Assembly: GCF_024741815.1 (NCBI RefSeq)
Contig: NZ_CP102951.1
Span: 5,594,001-5,658,000, forward strand
Reading direction: 5' to 3'
Length of the DNA: 64,000 nt
Source: Pseudomonas sp. LS1212
Lineage (GTDB): Bacteria > Pseudomonadota > Gammaproteobacteria > Pseudomonadales > Pseudomonadaceae
A model generated the notes under the pieces. The model made no database searches. It was not told where the DNA came from and saw only the letters and a program-made list of their open reading frames with translations. Position numbers and translations under genes: made by a program. Of this stretch, positions 34,035-43,117 are shown one piece after another (position 1 is the stretch's first letter; every line of letters starts with the position of its first letter).

Positions 34035-35081
34035 ATGCTGACGATTTACTCGGATGATCATCACCTGCATCACGGTCGGTGCGAACTGATGGACGGGCAA
34101 TTGATGCCCTGCTTCGAAATGCCCTCACGCGCCGATCATGTCTTGCAACGCGTCAAGGACCGCAACCTCGGCCCGGTGCAAGCACCACGGGATTTTGGCC
34201 GAGCACCGCTGCAACGCATCCACAGTGCCGAGTACCTGGACTTTTTCCAGGGCGCCTGGGCGCGCTGGAGTGAACTCAATCGCGATGGCGACCTGTTGCC
34301 CTTCACCTGGCCAGCCCGGACATTGCGCACGCTGAAACCGAAAAGCCTGCTGGGTGAACTCGGCTATTACAGCTTCGATGGTGGCGCGCCCATCACCGCC
34401 GGCACCTGGCAAGCAGCCTACAGTGCCGCGCAGGTCGCATTGACTGCCCAGGCCGAGATCCAGGCCGGTGCGCACAGCGCCTTCGCCCTTTGCCGACCAC
34501 CAGGGCACCATGCCGCCAGCGACCTCATGGGTGGTTACTGCTACCTGAACAACGCCGCCATTGCAGCCCAGGCCTTTCTCGATCAAGGCCATTCGAAGGT
34601 GGCAATCCTTGACGTGGACTATCACCACGGCAACGGTACTCAAGCGATTTTCTACGACCGCAGCGATGTGTTTTTTGCCTCCATCCATGGCCACCCGGAA
34701 GCGGAATTCCCGTTCTTCCTCGGCTATGCCGACGAACAGGGTGAAGGTGCAGGTGAGGGTTTCAACGTCAACTACCCGCTGGCGGCCGGCAGCGGCTGGG
34801 ATACCTGGAGCGCCGCACTGGACCAGGCCTGCCAGCGAATCGAAGCCTATGCGCCAGATGTGCTGGTGATCTCCCTGGGAGTCGACACTTTCAAGGACGA
34901 TCCCATCTCGCAGTTCAAGCTCGACAGCCCGGATTACCTGCGCATGGGCCAGCGTATCGCCAGGCTCGGCAAGCCGACCCTGTTTGTGATGGAGGGTGGC
35001 TATGCGGTGGAGGAGATCGGCATCAACGCGGTGAACGTACTCGAAGGTTTCGAAGGCGCCCAACAGGAAGCTCATGCATGA
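34035..35081 (+). CDS. Histone-deacetylase-family amidohydrolase (acetylpolyamine deacetylase-like)
   Basis: A 348-aa zinc hydrolase of the arginase/deacetylase fold. The paired-His motif CRPPGHHA is near residue 154 and the zinc site DVDYHHGNGTQAIF near 195, with SLGVDTFKDDP near 280 giving the second metal Asp. In pseudomonads this group includes acetylpolyamine aminohydrolases, which fits the polyamine-binding protein gene that overlaps its 3' end by 4 bp. The role is therefore probably removal of acetyl groups from acetylated polyamines such as acetylputrescine. Confidence 0.87.
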   Translation: MLTIYSDDHHLHHGRCELMDGQLMPCFEMPSRADHVLQRVKDRNLGPVQAPRDFGRAPLQRIHSAEYLDFFQGAWARWSELNRDGDLLPFTWPARTLRTLKPKSLLGELGYYSFDGGAPITAGTWQAAYSAAQVALTAQAEIQAGAHSAFALCRPPGHHAASDLMGGYCYLNNAAIAAQAFLDQGHSKVAILDVDYHHGNGTQAIFYDRSDVFFASIHGHPEAEFPFFLGYADEQGEGAGEGFNVNYPLAAGSGWDTWSAALDQACQRIEAYAPDVLVISLGVDTFKDDPISQFKLDSPDYLRMGQRIARLGKPTLFVMEGGYAVEEIGINAVNVLEGFEGAQQEAHA

Positions 35082-36181
35082 ATAGACTCAAGCATCTTCT
35101 CGCTCCGATGCTGTGTACCGCCGCCCTGCTCACGGGCGCGGTCCAGGCTGAAGATCAACGCACCCTGCGCGTTTACAACTGGTTCGACTACATCACCCCG
35201 CAAACCCTGGTGGACTTCCAGAAAGACACCCAGGTCAAACTGATCTACGACATTTTCGACACCAACGAAGCCCTCGAAGCCAAGCTGCTGACCGGCAACT
35301 CCGGCTACGACGTGGTGGTGCCGTCCAATGTGTTCCTGGCCAAACAGATCGAGGCAGGCGTGTTCCAGCCGATCGATCGCAGCAAGATCCCCAACTGGGA
35401 ACATCTGGATCCTAAGTTGATGAAGCTGATCGAGGCCAATGACCCCGGCAACAAATTCGGCGTGCCTTACATGTACGGCACGGTATTGATCGGCTTCAAC
35501 CCGGACAAGGTCAAGGCCGTGCTCGGCGACAACGCACCGGTTGACAGCTGGGACCTGATCTTCAAGGAAGAGAACATCAGCAAGCTCAAGCAGTGCGGTG
35601 TCGCCCTGCTCGACTCGCCCTCCGAAATCCTGCCGCTGGCGCTCAGCTACCTTGGCCTGCCGCCCAACAGCAGCAAACCGGCCGACTACAAGCAAGCCGA
35701 AGCGCTGATGATGAAGATTCGTCCGCACATCACTTACTTTCACTCTTCCAAGTACATGGCTGACATCGCCAACGGCGATATCTGCGTTGCCGTCGGCTAT
35801 TCCGGCAGTTTCTCCCAGGCCGCCAATCGTGCCAAGGAGGCCAAGAACGGTGTGATCGTGGACATGCGCCTGCCCAAGGAAGGTGCGCCGATCTGGTTCG
35901 ACATGCTGGCCGTTCCAAAAGGTGCGGCGAACCAGGAAGACGCCCACACCTTTATCAACTACCTGTTGCAACCGAAAGTGATCGCGCCGATCAGCGATTT
36001 CGTCGGCTATCCCAACCCCAACAAGGACGCGACCGAACTGGTCAGCCCGGCCATCCGCAACAATCCGAACCTGTACCCGACCGAAGAGGCCATGGCCAAG
36101 CTCTACACCCTGCAGCCATTGCCCCGCGATGCCGAGCGTGCGCGGACTCGGGCCTGGACCAGGATCAAGTCCGGGACGTGA
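35078..36181 (+). CDS. Polyamine ABC transporter substrate-binding protein (PotF/SpuD-like)
   Basis: A 367-aa periplasmic binding protein with a signal peptide (cleavage after VQA). LRVYNWFDYITPQTL at the start of the mature protein is typical of the PotF/SpuD family, which binds putrescine, spermidine or related cations. No permease or ATPase gene is adjacent, so it must work with subunits encoded elsewhere. Overlap with the deacetylase gene indicates coupled expression. Confidence 0.9.
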   Translation: MNRLKHLLAPMLCTAALLTGAVQAEDQRTLRVYNWFDYITPQTLVDFQKDTQVKLIYDIFDTNEALEAKLLTGNSGYDVVVPSNVFLAKQIEAGVFQPIDRSKIPNWEHLDPKLMKLIEANDPGNKFGVPYMYGTVLIGFNPDKVKAVLGDNAPVDSWDLIFKEENISKLKQCGVALLDSPSEILPLALSYLGLPPNSSKPADYKQAEALMMKIRPHITYFHSSKYMADIANGDICVAVGYSGSFSQAANRAKEAKNGVIVDMRLPKEGAPIWFDMLAVPKGAANQEDAHTFINYLLQPKVIAPISDFVGYPNPNKDATELVSPAIRNNPNLYPTEEAMAKLYTLQPLPRDAERARTRAWTRIKSGT

Positions 36182-36257
36182 TTGAAGGTCCTGCGGACCT
36201 TTCGCTGGCAAGCTTGCGGTGCCAATGACGTGGTCTGTCTGGATTCACGCGGTGACA

Positions 36258-36340
36258 TCATCGCGGGCAAGCCCGCTCCCGGGATCGGTGGGTCCTGTGG
36301 GAGCGGGCTTGCCCGCGATCGGCCGCGCAGCGGTCGCATT
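36258..36340. repeat. REP pair (BIME) after the polyamine-binding protein gene
   Basis: ATCGCGGGCAAGCCCGCTCC (from 36259) and its inverted copy GGAGCGGGCTTGCCCGCGAT (to 36319) face each other. This is the classic Pseudomonas REP core. GGCCGCGCAGCGGTCGC follows. It fills the space between two convergent genes and may act as a weak bidirectional terminator. Confidence 0.85.
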
Positions 36341-37889
36341 ACTCGACCCAAGCTTTGCGCAAACGCGCCGTCGCCGCAGTGATCTCCGCTTCAGCCACCG
36401 CAGCAAAGCCCAACACCAGCCCGGCTCGGTTATCCACAGGCTCGCGCGAGTCCGGTAACCAGTAGTCACTCAAGGCATTGATCTCAACACCAACGCCCTC
36501 AGCCAATTCGATCAACTCACATTCCCGCGCGAAACTATCCACAGGCACCATCAAGTGCAGGCCGGCTGCCACGTTGGGTAATGCCCCACAGCCAGGGATA
36601 TCCACAGGCCAACCGGCCAGTAGCGCATTACGCCGACTCAAGGCCGCCCGACGCATCCGCCGGATATGTCGTTGAAAGTGCCCGGCGGCCATGAATTCGG
36701 CCATCACTACCTGCGTGCCAACCTCGGAATGGCGAACATCCAGTGCCCGCCGTTGAGAGAAGGCTGGTACCAGTTGCCGCGGCAATACCAGATAGCCGAG
36801 GCGCATCGCCGGAAAGGCGATTTTGCCGAACGTACCGACATACAGCACCCGTCCCTGCCGATCCAGCGCAGCCAGCGGTGCCAGCGGCGCCCCGCTGTAG
36901 CGGTACTCGCCATCATAGTCGTCCTCGACGATCCAGCCCTGGCTGCGCTCGGCCCAGGCCAGCAGCTCCAGGCGCCTGGCCAGGCTCATGGTCACTCCGG
37001 TCGGGTATTGATGTGAGGGCGTGACATAGGCCAGGCGGCAGTTCTCGATGTTCGCCAGCTCAGTGCAATCGAGCCCGTCGTTATCCACAGCCACCCCCTG
37101 CACCTGTGCCCCGGCGATTGCGAAGGCATTTCCGGCTGCTCGATAGCCTGGGTTTTCCACAGTCACCACATCGCCAGGCTCAAGCAGCAACTGTGCACAA
37201 AGGCTGATTGCCTGCTGTGCACCACTGGTGATCACAATTTGTTCAGCGCTACAGGAAAGACCGCGTGAGCCGCGCAAATAAGCTGCAATCAACTCCCTGA
37301 GACGAGGGTCGCCGGCAGGCTCGCCATAGCCCAGTTGCTGCAAGTCCGGTTTTCGCCAGAAACCCGCCTGCAGCTTGGCCCAGACGTCGAATGGGAACAG
37401 ATCGAACGCAGGCACGCCCACCCGAAAAGCTCTGGGCGGACCGCTTTTGGGAGGGGGTAAAGAATAGTGCTGGAGTCGTTCCATGGCGCTATTGTGGATA
37501 ATTTTACTGGATGTAAGCACAGTAAAATTGATGCCATTTGTGGATAAGGCTGTGGGTAAGCCTGTTGGTAACGCTGTGGATACTTTTGTGGATAGTTTTG
37601 CCAACGATGACACTGTTTGTGACAGTTGCGCTACATAGGTGCCATCGCCAACCCGCCCCTCAATAAAGCCCTCGGCATAAAGTTGGTCGTAGGCACGCAC
37701 CACGCTGTTACGCGATATCGCTAACATCGTTGCCAGATCGCGGGTAGCAGGAAGTCGGGTACCACCGCCCAACCGCCCATCCAGCACACGAGCACGCAAG
37801 GCCTGGTAAAGCTGGCGACTCAAACCCTGACGCCGGTCCAGCTGAATGCCGGCAGGGTCGAAAGGCAGCGGAACGAGGTTCTCGGCCAT
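36339..37889 (-). CDS. MocR/PdxR-type GntR regulator with aminotransferase domain
   Basis: A 516-aa PLP-dependent regulator. The N-terminal GntR wHTH spans ~25-95 (TRDLATMLAISRNSVVRAYD). A linker of ~60 residues rich in Ser/Thr/Leu/Pro repeats follows, then an aminotransferase-fold domain with the PLP Lys probably in VGTFGKIAFPAMRLGY. It is divergent from the PaiB-GNAT-GNAT genes and so likely controls them. The linker DNA (37493-37595) contains a run of TGTGGATAA-like 9-mers. The REP pair overlaps its 3' end. Confidence 0.9.
   Translation of the reverse strand: MAENLVPLPFDPAGIQLDRRQGLSRQLYQALRARVLDGRLGGGTRLPATRDLATMLAISRNSVVRAYDQLYAEGFIEGRVGDGTYVAQLSQTVSSLAKLSTKVSTALPTGLPTALSTNGINFTVLTSSKIIHNSAMERLQHYSLPPPKSGPPRAFRVGVPAFDLFPFDVWAKLQAGFWRKPDLQQLGYGEPAGDPRLRELIAAYLRGSRGLSCSAEQIVITSGAQQAISLCAQLLLEPGDVVTVENPGYRAAGNAFAIAGAQVQGVAVDNDGLDCTELANIENCRLAYVTPSHQYPTGVTMSLARRLELLAWAERSQGWIVEDDYDGEYRYSGAPLAPLAALDRQGRVLYVGTFGKIAFPAMRLGYLVLPRQLVPAFSQRRALDVRHSEVGTQVVMAEFMAAGHFQRHIRRMRRAALSRRNALLAGWPVDIPGCGALPNVAAGLHLMVPVDSFARECELIELAEGVGVEINALSDYWLPDSREPVDNRAGLVLGFAAVAEAEITAATARLRKAWVE
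37493..37595 (-). repeat. Cluster of DnaA-box-like 9-mers inside the MocR linker
   Basis: On the + strand TGTGGATAA occurs exactly at 37493-37501 and 37539-37547. Near copies follow: TGTGGGTAA at 37551, TGTGGATAC at 37575 and TGTGGATAG at 37587. All have the same orientation. They encode the repetitive Leu-Ser-Thr / Leu-Pro-Thr linker, so either protein or DNA selection could explain them. Confidence 0.6.
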
Positions 37890-37979
37890 GGATTGGTCCT
37901 ACAAAACTTGCAGTTAATGGATCTTACAACAGTCCAATAGCCTGCCTAGGATATGACCAACCGCCAAGGAAAATCAGTC

Positions 37980-38609
37980 ATGTACCTACCGTCTGCATTC
38001 AAGGATATCGACCTGCTCCGTCTGCATGAGCAAATTCAGCAATCTCGCCTGGCCATCCTCGTCACCAACGGCGAGCACGGCCTGCAAGCCAGCCATCTGC
38101 CACTACTGCTTAACCCGGAACAGGGGCCCAACGGCACCCTCTACGGCCACTTGGCCAAGGCCAACCCGCACTGGCGGGACCTTGCCGGCGGTGCCGAAGC
38201 GATGGTGATTTTTGCCGGTGCCGACGCCTACGTCAGCCCCGGCTTTTATCCAGCCAAGGCCGAGCACGGCAAAGTGGTGCCGACCTGGAATTACCTGGCG
38301 GTGCATGCCTATGGCCAGGCCGAGGTGTTCACCGATGCCCAGCGCTTGCGCAACCTGGTCAGCGCCTTGACCGAGCGTCATGAAAGCGGTCGGGCCCAAC
38401 CCTGGGCGGTGGAAGATGCGCCTGCCGACTACATTGAAGGCATGCTCAAGGCCATTGTCGGTTTCGCCCTGCCGATCGATCGCCTGGAGGGCAAGCGCAA
38501 GCTCAGCCAGAACTGCTCGGCCGCCGACATCGCCGGTGTGCGCGAAGGCCTGACCAATAGCCCGGATTCAAAAGACCAACAACTCGCCCAGCTCATGGGT
38601 CAGGCATAA
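37980..38609 (+). CDS. FMN-binding negative regulator family protein (PaiB-like)
   Basis: A 209-aa protein of the PaiB/FMN-binding split-barrel family. YLPSAF at the N-terminus, GHLAKANPHW near residue 55, GADAYVSPGFYPAKAE near 80 and VVPTWNYLAVHAYG near 102 are family hallmarks. Its function is redox or regulatory; in Bacillus PaiB accompanies the acetyltransferase PaiA, and here too a GNAT gene follows 12 bp later. Start ATG 37980 with AGGA 9 nt upstream. Confidence 0.88.
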   Translation: MYLPSAFKDIDLLRLHEQIQQSRLAILVTNGEHGLQASHLPLLLNPEQGPNGTLYGHLAKANPHWRDLAGGAEAMVIFAGADAYVSPGFYPAKAEHGKVVPTWNYLAVHAYGQAEVFTDAQRLRNLVSALTERHESGRAQPWAVEDAPADYIEGMLKAIVGFALPIDRLEGKRKLSQNCSAADIAGVREGLTNSPDSKDQQLAQLMGQA

Positions 38610-38621
38610 AGGAGCCAACCA

Positions 38622-39068
38622 ATGTCAGCAGTAGAGATCCGCCCGGTCACCGCACAGGATCAGGCCGCCTGGCTGCCCTTGTGGCATGCCTATCAGCGTT
38701 TCTACAACACGCAGATCGCCGAAGAGGTCAGCTCCGTCACCTGGCAGCGCATGCTCGACCCTACCGAGCCGATCAACGCAGCGCTGGCCTGGTTCAACGG
38801 CCAGGCGGTGGGCATGGTGCATTGGATCTATCATCGTTCATGTTGGACCGTGGAAAACGCCTGCTACCTGCAGGACCTGATCGTCAGCGAAACGCATCGT
38901 GGCACAGGGATGGGTCGCCAACTGATCGAGTTCGTCTATGACCAGGCACGGGTGGCCGGCTGCGCCAAGGTCCACTGGCTGACCCATGAGACCAATGCCG
39001 CGGGCATACGGTTGTATGAGCGTATCGCCGAACGGCCAGGTTTCATCCAATTTCGCAAACTGTTGTAA
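38622..39068 (+). CDS. GNAT-family N-acetyltransferase
   Basis: A 148-aa acetyltransferase with the acetyl-CoA motif A region LQDLIVSETHRGTGMGRQLI (residues ~85-104) and the C-terminal TNAAGIRLYERI. It follows the PaiB-like gene closely and probably forms an operon with it; polyamines or amino-acid-like amines are plausible substrates by analogy with PaiA. The substrate is not shown by the sequence. Confidence 0.88.
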   Translation: MSAVEIRPVTAQDQAAWLPLWHAYQRFYNTQIAEEVSSVTWQRMLDPTEPINAALAWFNGQAVGMVHWIYHRSCWTVENACYLQDLIVSETHRGTGMGRQLIEFVYDQARVAGCAKVHWLTHETNAAGIRLYERIAERPGFIQFRKLL

Positions 39069-39085
39069 GGCTCGAGGAACCCACC

Positions 39086-39763
39086 ATGTCGACCCGCATA
39101 GTCCAGTGGCAACCAGCGAAGCCCCCTCGCCCCACACTGTTGACCGGGCGCTATATACGCCTGGAAAAACTCGACCCCAGGCGCCACGGCGAAGACCTGT
39201 GGCAAGCCCTGGAAGGGCCGGACGCCGACCCTGCGCTCTGGGATTACCTGCCCTACGGCCCCTTCAAGGACCGCGAAGGTTTCGATGACTGGCTCGACAG
39301 CAACGGCGCCAGCGCCGACCCGCTGTTCTATGCCGTTATCGATCTACCCAGCGGCCAGACCCAAGGGCTGCTTAGCCTCATGTCGATCGTGCCGGCCCAT
39401 GGCCGCATCGAAATCGGTCACATAGCCTTCGGCGCTGCCATGCAACGCACCCCCAAAGGCACCGAAGCGGTCTACCTGCTGAGCAAGCTGGCCTTCGAAC
39501 TGGGCAACCGCCGCCTGGAATGGAAATGCAACAACGCCAATGCCCGCTCCAAGCGCGCGGCAGAGCGGTTCGGCTTCACGTTTGAAGGGGTGTTCCGCAA
39601 CCATATGGTGGTCAAGGGCTGCAATCGCGACACGGCCTGGTATTCCATTACCGATGAGGAATGGCCGGCGGTTGGGGCGGCGTTTGAGCGGTGGTTGGCG
39701 GCGGAAAACCAGACCGCGTCAGGACAGGTCAGGACGCTGGAGCAGTGTCGTGCGTCGGCGTAA
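39086..39763 (+). CDS. GNAT-family N-acetyltransferase (RimJ/RimL-like)
   Basis: A 225-aa acetyltransferase of the RimJ/RimL type: the N-terminal GRYIRLEKLDP, IEIGHIAFGAAMQRTPKGTE in the centre, and RLEWKCNNANARSKRAAERF typical of ribosomal-protein-alanine acetyltransferase relatives. It is third in the PaiB-GNAT-GNAT run (17-bp gap). The substrate is unknown. A CCAGCG/CGCTGG hairpin lies ~30 bp after the stop but lacks a T-run. Confidence 0.87.
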   Translation: MSTRIVQWQPAKPPRPTLLTGRYIRLEKLDPRRHGEDLWQALEGPDADPALWDYLPYGPFKDREGFDDWLDSNGASADPLFYAVIDLPSGQTQGLLSLMSIVPAHGRIEIGHIAFGAAMQRTPKGTEAVYLLSKLAFELGNRRLEWKCNNANARSKRAAERFGFTFEGVFRNHMVVKGCNRDTAWYSITDEEWPAVGAAFERWLAAENQTASGQVRTLEQCRASA

Positions 39764-40041
39764 CAGCTCGCCGGTCGATCATATCCAGCGCATCGCTGGC
39801 ATCCTGAAGCAACAAGCAAGCGGCCTGAGCCAGGCGTGATCATTCCAAGTTTGCAAGCCAACCACATGCAAACTACTGGCGCTAAGCGCTACCCGACAAG
39901 GCCTGTAATTCGCGCTGTTAAACCGTTCTGATCATTTACAGATAAATCACTCGAGTTGCTCGGAAATTTCCCATATCACCATAAACCCGCCCCCTGTATT
40001 AAACCCCTTTGCTCGCAAACAAATGGCAAAGGAGACATGCA

Positions 40042-40536
40042 ATGCCGACCCCCGCCTACATGACCATCGAAGGCACACACCAAGGATCGATCAGCGCCGG
40101 AGCATCCACCCAGGCGTCGGTGGGTAATCGCTACCAGAATGGTCACGAGAACCAGATACTGCTCCAGGCCGTGGACCACACCGTATTCGTACCCTCCGGA
40201 GCCAACTCCGGCCATCGGCGCCATACCCCTTTGGTCGTCACCAAAGGGATCGACAAATCCTCGCCCCTGATCAATATCGCCCTGAGTACCGGCGAACCCT
40301 TGACCCTGTGCCGCCTCGAGTTCTATCGCACCGCAGCCCCGGGGGCGCAGGAACTCTTCTATTCGATGGAACTGCACGATGCCGTCATCGTTCACGCCCA
40401 ACTCGTCCTGCCCAATTGCCTGGATGCAGACAACGCTGAATTCACCCTCATGGAAGTCGTGCACTTCGCCTACCGCAAAATTACCTGGGTCCATGAAGTC
40501 TGCGGCACCACGGGTATCGATCAGTGGAACAGTTGA
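40042..40536 (+). CDS. hcp: Hcp-family type VI secretion tube protein
   Basis: A 164-aa Hcp protein, subunit of the hexameric tube expelled by the type VI secretion system. PTPAYMTIEGTHQGSISAG at the N-terminus and LLQAVDHTVFVP near residue 40 are standard Hcp features; the length is normal. AAAGGAGA lies 7-8 nt upstream. There is no T6SS structural cluster in the window, so this is a stand-alone cargo module whose Hcp likely carries the effector encoded next. Confidence 0.92.
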   Translation: MPTPAYMTIEGTHQGSISAGASTQASVGNRYQNGHENQILLQAVDHTVFVPSGANSGHRRHTPLVVTKGIDKSSPLINIALSTGEPLTLCRLEFYRTAAPGAQELFYSMELHDAVIVHAQLVLPNCLDADNAEFTLMEVVHFAYRKITWVHEVCGTTGIDQWNS

Positions 40537-40571
40537 CCCGTTGACAGATCACGCAAAGAGGCCTGTGAACC

Positions 40572-41831
40572 ATGAAGCTGATCCATCGCAACCAGCTGCG
40601 CCCGGAAGAGCGCCCCTACATCTACCCGACCGCCGAGGCGGTCGCCCTGGTCAAGCACGCGCTCAATTTTCGCCAGGACATCAACGGGCTCAAGGGCCTG
40701 CGCCGCACCTCGATGCTCAATTACGACCCGGAGGTGCTCAAGCAAGTCCAACGCGGCGAATGGCTGCTGATCAAGCGCGATGCGAAGGCGTTTGACTGGT
40801 GGCCGTTCGAGGCAGCAGCTGCCGAAGGCCGAGCCCGAATGGCCTTTCTCGACTACATCAAGTCCGTCCCGCCCCCCAAGGGGGCTGCACCATCAGGTTT
40901 CCATATCGTGCAACGACCAATGAGCCTGGGCACACTGCAGCTCGAGTTTTTCCCCGATCCTTTCTCCGAGCACGCCAGAGACTTTTTCCAGTTCAACCCG
41001 CACCTCAAAGCTGAACTCAAGCCCGGCCAGCTCGTTATCATTGCCGACCCGCACTACCCTATGTGTCGCCATGAACACGAACAACTCCTGCAAGCTGCCG
41101 CCACCGTCGATGCAGCACTGGAAGACCTCAGCATCGAAGAGGCTTCGTTCATGGTCAAACACCATGACGAGATCGGGTCCTTCCTGACCCAGGGCGCCAC
41201 TGCAGTCGGCATCGGCGAAACCATGTTCGCGAGGCACCTGAACACCATGAAAGCAACCCTCGAAGACCTCGAACAACTGCACCAACGCACTTACCAGCAG
41301 CACGGCCACCTGCAAACCCCGGAATTCTTCGCCGAGCGCAAACGCCTGCTCTCTCAACTCGATAGCAGTCTGGGTCCGCTGGTGCGCAAAAGCACCGGCC
41401 TGCCCGACCACCCCAAACTGAAAAGCGCCCTCGGCATCTCCAGCCGTAGCCTGGTCCATCATTGGGACAAAGCCGGGGCACCAGGTCAAATACCGGGTTA
41501 TGCCACGCATATCGACGGGGTGAGCAAGGCCGCTCGGTACATCAGGGCTGGCGGGTGGATTGGCGTAGGCCTCGGCGCTTCGGCGTCGGTAATGAAGGTG
41601 GAGGAGACTTGCCGGGTGGGGAGGGAGGATGAATGTCGGCAGGTGAAGTTTAGCGAGAGTGGGAAATTTGGTGGTGGATTGGCGGGTGGCGCAATTGGTG
41701 GAGGGGCTGCCGGGATTAAAGCCGCAGGGGTACTGTGTAGTGGTCTAATGAAACCGGACACCCATTTAGGCGAGAATGCTCGCCAGATCGAGGTGTCAAA
41801 TGACCAAACAACGCCGTTCCTTTTCCGCTGA
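40572..41831 (+). pseudogene. Putative T6SS effector interrupted by an IS3-family element
   Basis: The gene lies 35 bp after hcp. Codons 1-388 (to 41735) are native; the present frame then runs 31 codons into the insertion sequence and stops at 41831. Joining 41735 to 42974, which removes the IS and one copy of the duplicated CTG, restores a 435-aa protein. The native protein has a soluble helical N-terminal ~310 residues and a glycine-zipper C-terminus (GGGLAGGAIGGGAAGI before the break and GGVGGLICGIVVVGIGATAG after it). This fits a membrane-inserting, pore-forming effector. The truncated form lacks half the zipper and is probably inactive. Confidence 0.75.
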
Positions 41832-42108
41832 ATTCAAACGCGAGGCTGCCGACCTCGTGCTCAAGCAAAACTACAGCTACATCGAAGCCAGTCGTTCACT
41901 CGGCGTCGGCGAGTCGGCACTACGCCGCTGGGTTGAGCAGGTTCAGAAGGAGCGCCAAGGTGTCACCCCGCTAAGCAAAGCGCTGACCCCGGAGCAGCAG
42001 AAAATCCAGGAACTGGAAGTCCGGATCGCCCGCCTTGAACGGGAAAAATCGATACTAAAAAAGGCTACCGCGCTCTTGATGTCGGAAGATCACGAGCGTA
42101 CGCGCTGA
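41800..42108 (+). CDS. IS3-family transposase, OrfA
   Basis: A 102-aa DNA-binding subunit. It has an N-terminal HTH_Tnp_1 domain (RSFSAEFKREAADLVLKQ and SRSLGVGESALRRWV) and a C-terminal leucine-zipper-like helix (KIQELEVRIARLEREKSIL) for multimerisation. It ends after the slippery AAAAAAG (42057-42063), where a -1 shift would make the OrfAB fusion transposase. Confidence 0.93.
   Translation: MTKQRRSFSAEFKREAADLVLKQNYSYIEASRSLGVGESALRRWVEQVQKERQGVTPLSKALTPEQQKIQELEVRIARLEREKSILKKATALLMSEDHERTR
42057..42063 (+). other. Programmed -1 frameshift site (A AAA AAG)
   Basis: The heptamer lies in OrfA phase as A-AAA-AAG. Slipping back one base continues GGC TAC CGC in the OrfB frame without a stop as far as 42962. 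This is the usual IS3-family mechanism for producing the active OrfAB transposase. Confidence 0.8.
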
Positions 42109-42152
42109 TCAATCAGCTTAGCGTCCACGAGCCGATTGATTGGCTGTGCAAA

Positions 42153-42962
42153 GTGTTTGAAGTCACCCGCTCGTGTTACTACGCCCAGCGTCTCAGGCGC
42201 CGGACTCCTGATATTGAGCGGCTTCGGCTGCGCAGTCGGGTCAATGAACTGTTCACAGAAAGTCGTAGTGCTGCGGGCAGCCGCAGCATCTTGTCGATCA
42301 TGCGTGAAGACGGCGAGCAACTGGGGCGATTTAAGGTACGCAGCTTGATGCGTGAGCTTGACCTCGTGAGCAAACAGCCAGGTTCTCATGCCTATAAACG
42401 AGCGACGGTCGAACGGTTGGATATCCCGAACATCTTGAATCGGGAGTTCGATGTCTCGGCCCCCAACCAAGTGTGGTGCGGCGACATCACCTACATTTGG
42501 GCCCAAGGGAAATGGCATTATCTGGCTGTTGTGCTAGATCTTTGCGCGCGCCGGATAGTGGGTTGGGCATTGTCGGAAAAGCCGGACGCCGAGCTGGTTA
42601 TCAAGGCACTGGATATGGCCTATGAGCAACGAGGAAGACCTCAGGGCCTGCTGTTTCACTCGGATCAAGGGTCGCAGTATGGGAGTCGTTTATTTCGCCA
42701 GCGGCTGTGGCGTTATCGCATGCGCCAGAGCATGAGCCGCCGGGGTAATTGCTGGGACAATGCGCCGATGGAGCGTGTGTTTCGCAGCGTGAAAACTGAA
42801 TGGATACCGACCATGGGCTACCGAACTGCTCAAGAAGCCCAGCGCGATATCAGCCATTTCTTGATGCATCGGTACAACTGGATTCGCCCCCATCAATTCA
42901 ACGGTGGGCTGGCGCCAGCTCAGGCCGAAGAAAAACTTAACGTCGTGTCCGGGATTAGTTGA
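42153..42962 (+). CDS. IS3-family transposase, OrfB (DDE integrase domain)
   Basis: Catalytic part, read mainly as an OrfAB fusion. DDE residues can be placed: first Asp in VWCGDITYIW, second Asp in LLFHSDQGSQY, Glu in NAPMERVFRSVKTE. The frame is open from 42063, upstream of the GTG at 42153, so the given start is only a convenient internal one. All motifs are intact. Confidence 0.92.
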   Translation: MFEVTRSCYYAQRLRRRTPDIERLRLRSRVNELFTESRSAAGSRSILSIMREDGEQLGRFKVRSLMRELDLVSKQPGSHAYKRATVERLDIPNILNREFDVSAPNQVWCGDITYIWAQGKWHYLAVVLDLCARRIVGWALSEKPDAELVIKALDMAYEQRGRPQGLLFHSDQGSQYGSRLFRQRLWRYRMRQSMSRRGNCWDNAPMERVFRSVKTEWIPTMGYRTAQEAQRDISHFLMHRYNWIRPHQFNGGLAPAQAEEKLNVVSGIS

Positions 42963-42970
42963 CCACTACA

Positions 42971-43117
42971 CTGTGCCCAGCATTTACAGCCGCGGGAGGT
43001 GTGGGGGGACTCATCTGTGGCATCGTTGTTGTTGGGATTGGAGCTACAGCGGGCGGAATGTTTGGGGAGGAAGGCGGGGAAATATTAGGTAAAACAGTTT
43101 ATGAATGGACCAAATAA
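42971..43117 (+). pseudogene. 3' remnant of the interrupted effector gene
   Basis: The end of the effector frame displaced by the IS: the duplicated CTG plus 47 codons and TAA (43115-43117). It encodes the second half of the glycine zipper and a charged tail (FGEEGGEILGKTVYEWTK). It overlaps or abuts the start of the putative immunity gene. Confidence 0.8.

Larger units (their letters stand above)
41736..42970 (+). mobile_element. IS3-family insertion sequence, 1,235 bp
   Basis: Complete element with terminal inverted repeats starting TGTAGTGGTC at both ends (about 21 of 27 matching, with CCGGACAC inside). It has two overlapping transposase frames and a 3-bp target duplication CTG (41733-41735 and 42971-42973). 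Inserted in codon phase into the putative effector gene, in the same orientation. Intact transposase and ends imply a recent insertion. Confidence 0.95.
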
